This document shows positions 1 to 8,203 of a stretch of DNA of 16,263 nucleotides, piece by piece (position 1 is the first letter of the stretch; each line of letters starts with the position of its first letter). The position numbers and the translations under genes are program-made. Below the pieces are notes generated by a model. It saw only the letters and a list, made by a program, of their open reading frames with translations, ran no database searches and was not told where the DNA came from. The DNA is taken from assembly GCA_001797815.1 (NCBI GenBank), contig MGQK01000060.1:31019-47281 (forward strand), read 5' to 3'. Source of the DNA: Deltaproteobacteria bacterium RBG_13_61_14 (lineage in GTDB: Bacteria; RBG-13-61-14).

Positions 1-1155
1 CGGCTGGGTCAACAACTCGGCCGGGGTGACAATGGTCGGCTCCACCCGCGAGCGCGCATAGAGCCGGGGGTTCAGCGCCTGGTCCAGGAAAAAGGTCTCG
101 CTTTCGTAAAATAGGGTCTTGGGTTCGCCGTCCACCACCAAGGCCCGCACCTGGCCGCCGCCGGAGAGGTGGAAAAAGGCCCGGTCATCCACGCTGAGCG
201 CATCGCCGGCCAGCACGCTCACCGTGCCTTCCACCTGCCCCCGCTTCTCCGGGTGGAGATAAAACTCCTTTTCCTCCACCGCGCCCGGGCCCAGGTTGAC
301 GAACCCCTGGCCCACATTCTCTTCGCCCAGCTCGACCTGGACCAGCACCCGGTCCTGGGCCTGGCCGGAAAAGTTATGCACCTGGCACTTCAGCGCCAGC
401 GCTTCCTCCCGGTCATGGGCCGAGGCAAGAAGCTCCAGCTCGCCCACGGCCAGGTTGGCCGGCGCCGGCTCGCCCGAGGTTACATCCACCACGCTCACCG
501 GGGGCAGGCTCTCGCCCGCTACGTAGCTCTCGGGCCGGTCAAAGCCGGTGCGCTGGAGATCGGTGAGCATCACGATCCGATGGATCTCTTCGGGCGCAGC
601 CTTGAGCAACCGCCCGGCCCGGCGCAGCGCATACAGCGGCCGGGAGGGGCCGTAGCTCACCTCGGCCTGGTCCAAAAACTTTTGCAGATCCTCCCGGCTC
701 CCGGTCAGCGGGCTTTCCTCCTCCGAGGCGGTGAGCAGCAGCGCGGCCCGGTCGAGACGGCTGAGCTGGTCGAGCAATTCTTCCGCCTGCTTTTTGGCGC
801 GACTGAACAGATCGCGGTCGCGGTCCCGGCGGAGCATGCTGTAGGAGTTATCAAGCACGATCGCCACCGCGGCCGGCTGGTCGCCGAGGTGGAGGCCGCG
901 GACGGCGCGGGAAAGGAGGGGCCGGGCCACGATCAGCGCCAGGAGCGCGACCAGGAGGCAGCGGAGGAAAAGGATCAGGTATTCCTTGAGCAAGAGCTTG
1001 CGCGCCACCTTCTTGTGGGAGAGGAGCACGAAGCGCATGGCCGAGAAGCGCAAGATCCGGGCGCGCCGGCGATAGAAGAAGTGAATCAGGATCGGCACCG
1101 CCACCGCGGCGAGCGCGGTCAGCAGCCCGGCATGAACCGCGCCAAGCGCTCCCAT
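1..1155 (-). CDS. BatA-type VWA membrane protein (C-terminus beyond window)
   Basis: This reading frame is open for 385 codons from ATG 1155 to the window edge, so the C-terminus is missing. The N-terminus looks like the aerotolerance-regulator (BatA) double-transmembrane region: a first hydrophobic helix at about residues 9-27 (AVPILIHFFYRRR at its end), a basic stretch, and a second helix at about 56-76 (LILFLRCLLVALLALIV). A von Willebrand A domain follows, with a MIDAS motif DNSYS at residues 102-106 and a later LTDLQ strand. In this family the VWA domain binds a divalent metal and faces the periplasm or cytoplasm next to the membrane; the exact role is unsettled. Its ATG shares one base with the TGA of the upstream DUF58 gene, so translation is probably coupled. 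MoxR, DUF58 and TPR genes upstream support the family call. The subfamily (BatA or BatB) is not decided by this fragment. Confidence 0.85.
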   Translation of the reverse strand, partial: MGALGAVHAGLLTALAAVAVPILIHFFYRRRARILRFSAMRFVLLSHKKVARKLLLKEYLILFLRCLLVALLALIVARPLLSRAVRGLHLGDQPAAVAIVLDNSYSMLRRDRDRDLFSRAKKQAEELLDQLSRLDRAALLLTASEEESPLTGSREDLQKFLDQAEVSYGPSRPLYALRRAGRLLKAAPEEIHRIVMLTDLQRTGFDRPESYVAGESLPPVSVVDVTSGEPAPANLAVGELELLASAHDREEALALKCQVHNFSGQAQDRVLVQVELGEENVGQGFVNLGPGAVEEKEFYLHPEKRGQVEGTVSVLAGDALSVDDRAFFHLSGGGQVRALVVDGEPKTLFYESETFFLDQALNPRLYARSRVEPTIVTPAELLTQP

Positions 1156-2069
1156 CAGCGGCTGGTCCTCCGCCGGCGCAGGCTCGCCCGGTAGGCCAGG
1201 TAGCCGGAAAGCGTCTGGCTGACCGGGTTTTGCGTTTCGGCCAGCCAGTAGTCCAGGTGGTGGCCGCTCGCGACCAGCTTGACCTCTTCCAGGAACAGGG
1301 CGATCTGGCGGCGATATTCCTCGCGCATGGCCCGGGGATCGGCCAGGAGCTGCATCTTCTCTTCCATGCCCTCGAACACGGTCAGGCGCTCGAAGGGGAA
1401 CTCGAGTTCGTCCGGGTCCAGGATGTGGAAGAGCACGACCTCGAAGCGGCGATGGCTCAGGAGCTTGAGGGCCTGGAGCATGGGCCCCGGCTCGTCCAGG
1501 AGATCGGAGAAGATAAAGACCAGGCCCCGGCCGGAGACGCGCTCGAGCAGGTCATAGATCGAGCGGGAGAGGTCGGTGCCGGGCTCGGGCCGGGTCTCAA
1601 TTAGCCCGCGCAGGATTTCATGGAGGTAGGCGAACTTGGCCCGGGGCGGGAGAAAGGTGCGCAGGCCGGCCCCGAACACGGCCAGGCTCACGGCGTCGTT
1701 CTGGCCGAGCAGGAGATAGGCCAGGGCCGCGGCCGCAATCCGGGCATACTCGAGCTTAGAGAGCTCCCGGCCTTCCCCCTGGTAGGCCATGGAGCCGGAG
1801 CCGTCCAGCACCAGATAAGCCCGGAGGTTGGTCTCGTCCTCAAACTGCTTGATGTAGAAGCGGTCGGACTTGGCGTAAAGCTTCCAGTCAATCAGCTTGA
1901 TCTCGTCGCCCGGCGTGTAGGGCTTGTGCTCGGCGAACTCGATCGAGGCCCCCCGGTGGGGGCTGTGGTGGATGCCGGCGAGCACGCCCTCCGCGGCGGC
2001 GCGGGCCTTGAGCTCCAATGCGGCCATGCGGCCGGCGAGCGCGGGATCGAGCAGGGAAGTAGAGTTCAT
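1155..2069 (-). CDS. DUF58 domain protein (MoxR-associated VWA-like)
   Basis: The protein has 304 residues, a normal length for DUF58 proteins. The family signature is clear: RGASIEFAEHKPYTPGDEIK at 39-58, then IDWKLYAKSDRFYIKQFEDE at 60-79, then a MIDAS-like DGSGS at 89-93, as in VWA domains. There is no transmembrane segment, so it is probably cytoplasmic. DUF58 proteins are encoded next to MoxR ATPases and BatA-type VWA proteins and are thought to be MoxR partners; no enzymatic reaction is known. The gene lies 152 bp after MoxR, and its TGA overlaps the ATG of the BatA-like gene by one base. I see no Shine-Dalgarno upstream of ATG 2069, where an AT-rich repeat begins almost immediately. 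The next in-frame ATG (residue 15) also lacks one, so the first ATG is kept. Confidence 0.9.
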   Translation of the reverse strand: MNSTSLLDPALAGRMAALELKARAAAEGVLAGIHHSPHRGASIEFAEHKPYTPGDEIKLIDWKLYAKSDRFYIKQFEDETNLRAYLVLDGSGSMAYQGEGRELSKLEYARIAAAALAYLLLGQNDAVSLAVFGAGLRTFLPPRAKFAYLHEILRGLIETRPEPGTDLSRSIYDLLERVSGRGLVFIFSDLLDEPGPMLQALKLLSHRRFEVVLFHILDPDELEFPFERLTVFEGMEEKMQLLADPRAMREEYRRQIALFLEEVKLVASGHHLDYWLAETQNPVSQTLSGYLAYRASLRRRRTSR

Positions 2070-2221
2070 CGGAGAAATTTTTGATTTTGGATTTTAGATT
2101 TTAGATTGGAGCTATTCTGGAAATCCAAAATCCAAAATCTAAAATCTAAAATTCTTTCCCGCGGCCGGAGGGACATGGGAACACCGGAGGACCACTGAGC
2201 GCTGAGGGAAGACAAGCTGGC
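2070..2221. repeat. AT-rich imperfect inverted repeat in the MoxR-DUF58 spacer
   Basis: The spacer holds no gene. Positions 2083-2107 read as units of GATTTT, GGATTTTA and GATTTTAGATT, and positions 2121-2153 carry the complementary arrangement (AATCCAAAATCC then AAAATCTAAAATCTAAAATT). The two arms share about 17 complementary bases around a short centre, so a long AT hairpin is possible. The contrast with the GC-rich genes on both sides is sharp. The remaining 70 bases (about 2155-2221) contain a short CTGAGCGCTGAG motif and nothing else I recognise. This could be a decayed repeat element or a transcript-stability hairpin inside the operon. No promoter is convincing. Confidence 0.6.
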
Positions 2222-3271
2222 TCACTCTCCCAGCCGGTCTTCGTGCACCTCGGCCAGGAGCTTGTGGATGACGGCGAGCGAGTCCACCCCTTCGGCCTCG
2301 GCGCGGAAATTGACGATGATGCGGTGCTTGAGCACCGGCTCGGCCAGGGCCCGGATATCCTCGCAGGTCACCGCGTAGCGTCCGTGGAGGATGGCTCGGG
2401 CCTTGCCCCCGAGCACCAGATACTGGCCGGCGCGGGGGCCGGCGCCCCAGGCCACCCAGTCCTTGACCGCGGCCGGCGCGGCCGGCTCGTTGGGCCGGGA
2501 GGCGCGGGCCAGGGAGACCGCGAAGCGGGCCACGTGCTCGGAGACCGGGACCCGGCGGACCATGTCCTGGAGCTCGAGGATGCGGGGGGCGGAGAGGATC
2601 TTTTTCAGCTCGGGCGCATAGGCCGAGGTGGTGGTGCGGACGATCTGGATTTCCTCTTCCAGGCCGGGATAGTTCACGTCAATGTGGAACATGAAGCGGT
2701 CAAGCTGGGCCTCGGGCAAGGGGTAGGTGCCTTCCTGCTCGATCGGGTTCTGGGTGGCGAAGACCAGGAAGGGCAGTTCCAGCGGGTAGGTGACCCCCCC
2801 GGCGGTGACCTTGTATTCCTGCATGGCCTGCAACAGCGCGGCCTGGGTCTTGGGGCTGGTGCGGTTGATCTCGTCGGCCAAGAGGATGTTGGCGAAGATC
2901 GGACCCTTGATGAACTGGAAGAAGCGCTTGCCGGTGCGGGGGTCGGCTTCCAGGATGTCGGTGCCGGTGATGTCCGAGGGCATCAGGTCGGGCGTGAACT
3001 GGATGCGGTTGAACTTGAGGTTCAACACCTCGGCCAGGGTGCTGACCAGCAGCGTCTTGGCCAGCCCGGGCACGCCCACGAACAAGCCGTGGCCGCGGGA
3101 AAAAAGCGCGATCAACAGCAACTCGATCACCTTCCCCTGCCCCACGATCACCTTGCTGACTTCGCCCAGGATCTCCTCGCGGCCCCTCGCAATTTCGGCC
3201 ACCGCCTGCAGGTCGTGTTCGGCCTCCGGACCGGCGGCGCGGGTTTCTACCATTTCCACTCTTGTTTCCAC
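2222..3271 (-). CDS. MoxR family AAA+ ATPase
   Basis: The protein has 349 residues, the usual MoxR length. The Walker A motif is GVPGLAKT at 66-73, Walker B is ILLADE at about 129-134, sensor 1 is ATQNP at 172-176, and the stretch EGTYPLPEAQLDRFMF at 180-195 is characteristic of MoxR. MoxR proteins are cytoplasmic ATPases that act as chaperone-like factors on VWA-domain partners; the DUF58 and BatA-like genes downstream fit this. The longest frame starts at GTG 3271, 10 bp after the TPR/peptidase stop, with a weak purine stretch GAAGAAAG before it. ATG 3253 is an alternative that removes six residues, with AAAGGTGG upstream. Family assignment is secure; the substrate is unknown. Confidence 0.93.
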   Translation of the reverse strand: METRVEMVETRAAGPEAEHDLQAVAEIARGREEILGEVSKVIVGQGKVIELLLIALFSRGHGLFVGVPGLAKTLLVSTLAEVLNLKFNRIQFTPDLMPSDITGTDILEADPRTGKRFFQFIKGPIFANILLADEINRTSPKTQAALLQAMQEYKVTAGGVTYPLELPFLVFATQNPIEQEGTYPLPEAQLDRFMFHIDVNYPGLEEEIQIVRTTTSAYAPELKKILSAPRILELQDMVRRVPVSEHVARFAVSLARASRPNEPAAPAAVKDWVAWGAGPRAGQYLVLGGKARAILHGRYAVTCEDIRALAEPVLKHRIIVNFRAEAEGVDSLAVIHKLLAEVHEDRLGE

Positions 3272-3281
3272 CTTTCTTCAA

Positions 3282-5069
3282 TCATCCCTGGACCAGGGCC
3301 AGGCGTTTCCGGGTCTCAATCAGTTTGTCGGTCTGCCCGGTCTTTTCATAGAGCCGGATCAGGTTCTCATACACAAACGGGTTAAAGGGGTTGATGGTCA
3401 GCGACCGCTCGTAGCTCTCGATGGCGCGGTTGAGGTCGCCCTTGCCGGTCCAAGCCTGGCCGAGCTTGACATTGGTATCGGCCATGCCCGGGTAATAGGT
3501 GCGGGCCAGGTCGAGACGGGCGACGGCCTGGTCATAGTCCCGGGCCAGGATGTAGGCCAGGCCCAGCTTGCCCAGCAGGCGGGGGTTGAGCGGCATCAGG
3601 CTGCGAGCCTTCTCATACTCGACCAGGGCCGGAGCGACGCGGTTGCGGTCCCGGAGCAGGTCGCCCAGGCGCACAAACTTCCAGGCTTCGTTTTCCTTGA
3701 GGTCGGCCTCGCTGACCTGGTCCTCATCCTCGCCCCCCGGCTCGCCCGGCTTCTTGATGTCCAATTCCACCACCTCCAGGCCGGGGATCTCCTGAAAGTG
3801 CTCTTGCCGGACAAACTCTTTCCAGTCCGAGTAAAACTGAGGGAAAGGCTTGCCGGTGACTCTTTGCAGGGCCTGGCGGTAGTCGGTGTCTTTCTTCAAT
3901 TCGTCGAGCAGCCGGAACAGGCTCTCCTGACCGTAGGTGCGGATCAGGTAATCCACGGCGCTGGTTACCTGGGCAAAGGCCAGTTGGCCCTGCCGGGGAC
4001 TGTCGAGCTTGGCAAAGGTGGGGTGCATGCGCTCGAAGGAGATCAACTGGTCGGTGCGGACCGCGGCGGCCAGCAGGCTCAAGGAAGTGAGGGGCAGCGC
4101 GCCCCCGGGCTCGCCCCGCCAGCGCGGCTCGTAATACTTGGCGATCCCCTCATGCAGCCAGATCGGACAGTTCTTGCCGTTGCGCAGGTAGATCAGGTAA
4201 TGGACGAACTCGTGGCAGATGCTGTTCTGAAAGTCGTAGCCCTGGACCAGCGCCTTGGGGCTGGTGACGATGAAGCGCCGGTATTTGCAGACCGCGATCG
4301 TGCCCGAGGTCTTCACGTCCTGCTCGGAAAGACCGGTGGCCTGGGAGAAGGCGGAAAAGTCGGGATAAAACTCCACCAGGATGGGACCGGGCGGGGTCAC
4401 CCGCAGCTCGCGGGTCAGAACCGGCCAGGCCCGCTCCAGCGCCTCCAGGGCCGGCTCGACCAGGATCTGGTCCTTGCCCGGCTTGACCCGGATGATGAAG
4501 TGCTCGCTCTTGAATTCCAGGCGGTCTTTCCACAGGTCGGCCAGGAAGCGCACCTGGGCCAGGAATTCCGTAAACTCCTGGTGGATGTTGCCCGGGTCCA
4601 GCTCCTGGTAGCGCTCGAGGGCGGGCAGGCTCGCTTCGTAATCCGCGGTGTAGAACTGGAAGCGGCCGTGGAAATAGGCGGCCTTGGCCTGGATCTTGGC
4701 GTCGGCCGCGGCTGAAGCCGCCGCGGTTTCGAGCTTCCGGGCGATCTCCCCGGCTTGCGCGTAGTCCCAGCGCTCCAGGGCATCGTAGCCCTCGGCCATC
4801 CAGGCCGAAACCTGCTCTGAGAGCGCGGCCTGGTCGCCGGTCGGCTGGGCCGGCGCCGCGCCGGTAACTACCAGGAACAGAACCAGCGCGCCGCCTATGC
4901 AAAAATGACGGGTAGGGGCGCAATTCATTGCGCCCCGTTTCTGCAAGGGCGCGATAAATCGCGCCCCTACCCGGGATCTCGAAAAAAATGGGAGTGGGCA
5001 AGCGATCCCGAGAAAACAAAATTGGCGGAGCACTCGCCCGACCAAGGCCAAGCGGCTCTTGCTCTTCAT
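3282..5069 (-). CDS. Peptidase-MA-like gluzincin with C-terminal TPR repeats, exported
   Basis: The open frame has 595 residues. A zinc metallopeptidase motif HEFVH lies at 286-290, followed by WLHEGIAKYYE at 304-314, as in peptidase MA-like domains, where a downstream glutamate is the third ligand. TPR-like helices run from about 465 to 590 (repeated pattern LGKLGLAYILARDYDQAVARL, then VKLGQAWTGKGDLNRAIESY). The N-terminus is odd. ATG 5069 overlaps the upstream stop as ATGA, favouring it as the start. A palindromic element at 4909-4973 then encodes residues 33-54, placed between a first hydrophobic stretch (17-30) and a second, signal-like one (57-72, ending ALVLFLVVTGAA). ATG 4928 (residue 48) would give a conventional signal peptide but uses repeat DNA as its first codons. 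The protein probably acts in the periplasm with the neighbouring MoxR/VWA proteins; whether it is an active protease is unproven. Confidence 0.85.
   Translation of the reverse strand: MKSKSRLALVGRVLRQFCFLGIACPLPFFSRSRVGARFIAPLQKRGAMNCAPTRHFCIGGALVLFLVVTGAAPAQPTGDQAALSEQVSAWMAEGYDALERWDYAQAGEIARKLETAAASAAADAKIQAKAAYFHGRFQFYTADYEASLPALERYQELDPGNIHQEFTEFLAQVRFLADLWKDRLEFKSEHFIIRVKPGKDQILVEPALEALERAWPVLTRELRVTPPGPILVEFYPDFSAFSQATGLSEQDVKTSGTIAVCKYRRFIVTSPKALVQGYDFQNSICHEFVHYLIYLRNGKNCPIWLHEGIAKYYEPRWRGEPGGALPLTSLSLLAAAVRTDQLISFERMHPTFAKLDSPRQGQLAFAQVTSAVDYLIRTYGQESLFRLLDELKKDTDYRQALQRVTGKPFPQFYSDWKEFVRQEHFQEIPGLEVVELDIKKPGEPGGEDEDQVSEADLKENEAWKFVRLGDLLRDRNRVAPALVEYEKARSLMPLNPRLLGKLGLAYILARDYDQAVARLDLARTYYPGMADTNVKLGQAWTGKGDLNRAIESYERSLTINPFNPFVYENLIRLYEKTGQTDKLIETRKRLALVQG
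4909..4973. repeat. GTAG-headed REPIN-like palindrome inside the peptidase gene
   Basis: Two hairpins lie back to back. The first has GGGGCGCAAT and ATTGCGCCCC arms at 4915-4936. The second has GGGCGCGAT and ATCGCGCCC arms at about 4948-4967. The outer ends, CGGGTAGGGGCGC at 4909-4921 and GCGCCCCTACCCG at 4961-4973, are a perfect 13-base inverted repeat, so each hairpin is headed by GTAG or its complement CTAC. Two oppositely oriented REP units with a short spacer make a REPIN. It lies within the reading frame of the peptidase gene and keeps it open. Confidence 0.8.
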
Positions 5070-8000
5070 CGCACCAGCCTCTCGTAGTAATCGCGGTTCA
5101 AGTCCTTGTATTCCTCGGGCGAGCCGTCCTTCATGGCATCCAGGATATCCTGGCGGAAGGCCCGCGGCACCTGGTAAGCGTTCTGCGAGGGCAGCTCAAA
5201 GTCCCGGTTGAACAAGCCCCGCCGGCCCCCTTCCCCTCCCCGCCGGCCGGCGGCCCCGATCGGCATGGGGAAAGGCATCCCCATCCCGGGTTTCATGCCT
5301 TTGGCCATCTCTTGCGCGGCGTTCTCCAGCGCCTGGCGCGCCTGGGACAGGCGCTGCTTGGCCTCCCGCTCCGGGACCAGGGCGCGGCCGGGGTCTTCGA
5401 GGGTCAGCTCGCCGGAAGCGTCGCGCATGTAGGCCTGGCCCTGGTCCAGGTTTTGCTCGATCTCGGAAGGCAATCCCGGCACCTCCTGGCTGAGCGATTG
5501 GAATTCTTCGAGCAGCCGCTGGGTGCGATCCTTCACCTGGTCCTGGTCCTGGGCCAAAACCTGGAGCCGGGCCTGCTCTTCCGGGCTCAGCCGCTTCGCC
5601 AGCGCCTGTTTTCGGCTCAGGAGCTCGCGGATGATCTCGCGGTTGAGATCGCCGGCGGCCTGGCACTGCCCGGGCAGGGCTTGGCTCTGGTCCGGAGGCG
5701 CCGGCTTCTGTCTTTGCAGAAAATCTTTCAGCATCGGCTGGGCCTGGTCCAGGGTTTGCTCGTGACGGCGGAATCCTTGCAGCGCCTTTTCCAGATCCTG
5801 GGCTTGCAACTCTTGCTTGCGGTAGCGGAGCTCGTTCTGCAAGGCATGGAGCTGGTTGTAAAGGGGCAGGCGCTGGGCATAGAAATCCTGGGGCGGAGCC
5901 GCGGGCTTGGCCGCGGGAGACTGGGGCGAGGGCCGGAGCTTGAGCAGGTCGTCGTTCAACTCGGCCAGGCGTTGTTCCAGTTGCTCGGTCTTCTCGATCA
6001 GGCGCTGAGTCAGGTCTTGGGAGGAAGTTTGATCTCTCTTGAGGGCCTGCTTTTCCAGGGCTTCGGTCTGCTCGATCAGTTTCTGCTCGGCCTTTTCGAG
6101 CTGGGTCAGCTCGTCCTGCATCGCGCCCATCCGGCGCAGGGCCTCGGCCGAGATGGCGTCGCCATAGCCGCCGGCGCCTTCTTCCATGGCGCTCATCATC
6201 GCGTTGAGGGACGCGAGGAACTGGTTGGCCAATTCCATGGCGGCCTTTGCGTCGCCGGCCGAGAGCGCCTTCTGGAGCTCGGCCATCTGGCTGGCGAAAT
6301 CCTTGAACTTAAGGTTCTGCAAAGCCTCGGCATTGACGAACTCCTCCGGCATCTCCCGGGGCATCTGGGCCATCCGCTCCAAGAGCGCCTGGTAGGCCGC
6401 CTCCACTTCCGCCATCTTCCTGCGGATCTCTTCCCACAGCGCCGGGTCCCCGCTCTTCTGGTAGCGCTGGAGCAAATCGGCCAGCTCGGCCTGGGCCGCA
6501 TACAGGTCCCGGCTCTGGGCCAGGACCTGGTCAATCCTCTGCTTCTTGATCAGCTTGTCGAAAAAGATCACGTCGTTCTCGACTTCCCGGAGCGATTGCT
6601 CGCGGAGAGCGAGCTGCAAGCCGGCCGCGGCCGGCAATTGGGCCAGGTTGGCCTCGCGCCGGTCGAGAAGGGCGCCGAAGGTCCGGGCCATGCCGGTAAG
6701 GGTGGACCGCACCAAATCCTCGGTCAAGAAGTCTTCTTCCAGGTCCAGGGCCAGCTTCTCCAGGTCGGTCTGCACCGCCCGGCCGGAATTCAGAAGCGCC
6801 GTCTCCGCCTGGACCAGATTGTAGTTCGCCCCCGCCCGCTGCCGCGCGATCTCGTCGTCCAGGTGGTCGCCCAGATGGCCCAGCATCCGCTCGAACAATT
6901 CTTCCTGGCGCGCCAGCATCTGCTCGTGCCGCTTGCGCGGGCTGAACACCGAGAGGGAGAGGGTCTGGCTCCGGCTGGCCTTGGGACCGGAGACATTGTC
7001 GTTGTCTTCCACCTCGATGAAAAACGCCACCGTCTCGCCCGGCTGGATCTCGTCCTCGTCCACCCGCCAGGGAAACCGCGCCCGCCGCTCCCGCGTCGGC
7101 AGATCGGCCCGAAAAATCTCGCGCCGCTGCTCGGCGTCTTTCAGGCGAAAGACCAGAAAGGCCGCGCCCAGGCCGAAATCATCCGAGGCCCGGTAAATAA
7201 TCTCCACCGAGTCGCCCGGGCTCACTTCCAGGTCCGCCACCGGCTGTTCTAGGGTCACCTCGGGGTAAAGGTCTTCCTCCACCAAAATCGGCCGGCCCCG
7301 GGGCTCGGCATGGAAGCGGCCCTTGCGGTCAAAGGCTTCCAGGTAATAGGCGCCCGGCGCCATCACCGTCAACTGGCCGCTCAGCCGGTGCCCGCCCTCC
7401 ACCCGGAGCGGAATCTTCCCGCCCGGTTCCAGCACCGCATTCGCCTCGCGCACTTCCTCCAACACCTCGGTCGCAAGCTCGACCTGGGTGCCCTTGAGCG
7501 CGGTGATGGCGCCGTTCGAGTGCTCGACCGTCTGGACCTTTCGGCCGGTGTAGGCGGGGTAGTGATAACGCAGGCTGAACTCGCCGGCGGTCAAGGGCTC
7601 GGCCGTGCGCGCCAGGCTGGTCTTGCTCTTGCCGGTGCCGAGAGAAAAATCGGCCAGCACCAGGGCGGAAAAGGAGCGGGCCAAAAACTTAGGCGCCACG
7701 GCCTGGGCGAGCGCCAGGGCCAGGGCCGCAATCGCCAAGAAGAGAAAGCGCTGCTTGAGGCGGTGGAGCGGAGCCGCGCGATCGAGAGCAACCTGGGGGG
7801 CGAGAGACGCGGCGTGCTCGAGGTGCTTGTCCAGGAAAACCGCGGAAAAGGGATGCCGCGGGTCCGGCGCTTCCTGTTCGCGGCCGAGCTGGATGGCGTT
7901 GATCAGCGCGTTCTTTAGCTCCGGGTGGGCGGACTCGATGACTAAAGCCAGGCGATCGTCGCTCTTGCTCTGGAGCAAGGGCCGAACCAGAAAGAGCGCG

Positions 8001-8203
8001 GGGACCGCCACCAGGGCGAGCAAGAGGAGCAGGCGCGCGATCAGGCCGAGCGGGGCCGGGAGCCAGGGTAAAGCTCCGCCCAGGAGCAGGACCAGGCCGA
8101 GGGTTCCGCCCAAAAGGGACAGCCCTTGGCCGGCCTGGATCCAAAAAATTCTCCGCCGCAACTCCGCCACCTTCCGGCGGACGATAGTTAAAGGGGAACT
8201 CAT
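5066..8203 (-). CDS. DUF4175-like membrane-anchored coiled-coil protein of the MoxR operon
   Basis: The protein has 1045 residues from ATG 8203, chosen because it overlaps the stop of the upstream glycosylase gene as ATGA; a longer frame from 8236 would add 11 residues. Two membrane helices lie at about 25-48 and 52-76 and a third at about 151-172, with a short loop between. From about 205 to 400 the sequence looks beta-rich (YHYPAYTGRK, then IYRASDDFGLGAAFLVFRL), as in DUF4175-type proteins. The remaining part, about 420-960, is mostly Q/E/L/A-rich helix and probably coiled coil. A glycine/methionine/proline patch (GMKPGMGMPFPMP) occurs near the C-terminus. Such proteins are found beside MoxR/BatA genes, but no reaction is known. 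A structural or scaffolding envelope role is inference. Its stop overlaps the next gene, again as ATGA. Confidence 0.8.
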   Translation of the reverse strand: MSSPLTIVRRKVAELRRRIFWIQAGQGLSLLGGTLGLVLLLGGALPWLPAPLGLIARLLLLLALVAVPALFLVRPLLQSKSDDRLALVIESAHPELKNALINAIQLGREQEAPDPRHPFSAVFLDKHLEHAASLAPQVALDRAAPLHRLKQRFLFLAIAALALALAQAVAPKFLARSFSALVLADFSLGTGKSKTSLARTAEPLTAGEFSLRYHYPAYTGRKVQTVEHSNGAITALKGTQVELATEVLEEVREANAVLEPGGKIPLRVEGGHRLSGQLTVMAPGAYYLEAFDRKGRFHAEPRGRPILVEEDLYPEVTLEQPVADLEVSPGDSVEIIYRASDDFGLGAAFLVFRLKDAEQRREIFRADLPTRERRARFPWRVDEDEIQPGETVAFFIEVEDNDNVSGPKASRSQTLSLSVFSPRKRHEQMLARQEELFERMLGHLGDHLDDEIARQRAGANYNLVQAETALLNSGRAVQTDLEKLALDLEEDFLTEDLVRSTLTGMARTFGALLDRREANLAQLPAAAGLQLALREQSLREVENDVIFFDKLIKKQRIDQVLAQSRDLYAAQAELADLLQRYQKSGDPALWEEIRRKMAEVEAAYQALLERMAQMPREMPEEFVNAEALQNLKFKDFASQMAELQKALSAGDAKAAMELANQFLASLNAMMSAMEEGAGGYGDAISAEALRRMGAMQDELTQLEKAEQKLIEQTEALEKQALKRDQTSSQDLTQRLIEKTEQLEQRLAELNDDLLKLRPSPQSPAAKPAAPPQDFYAQRLPLYNQLHALQNELRYRKQELQAQDLEKALQGFRRHEQTLDQAQPMLKDFLQRQKPAPPDQSQALPGQCQAAGDLNREIIRELLSRKQALAKRLSPEEQARLQVLAQDQDQVKDRTQRLLEEFQSLSQEVPGLPSEIEQNLDQGQAYMRDASGELTLEDPGRALVPEREAKQRLSQARQALENAAQEMAKGMKPGMGMPFPMPIGAAGRRGGEGGRRGLFNRDFELPSQNAYQVPRAFRQDILDAMKDGSPEEYKDLNRDYYERLVR

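Noticed and set aside
4988-7252. Long plus-strand open frame of 754 codons opposite the DUF4175-like gene, plus other long antisense frames (for example 2243-3385, 2790-4715, 169-1194, 10691-11584)
   Set aside because: Composition is L/G/R/Q-rich shadow sequence produced by high GC; the minus- or plus-strand genes in the other frame have recognisable domains and ribosome sites.
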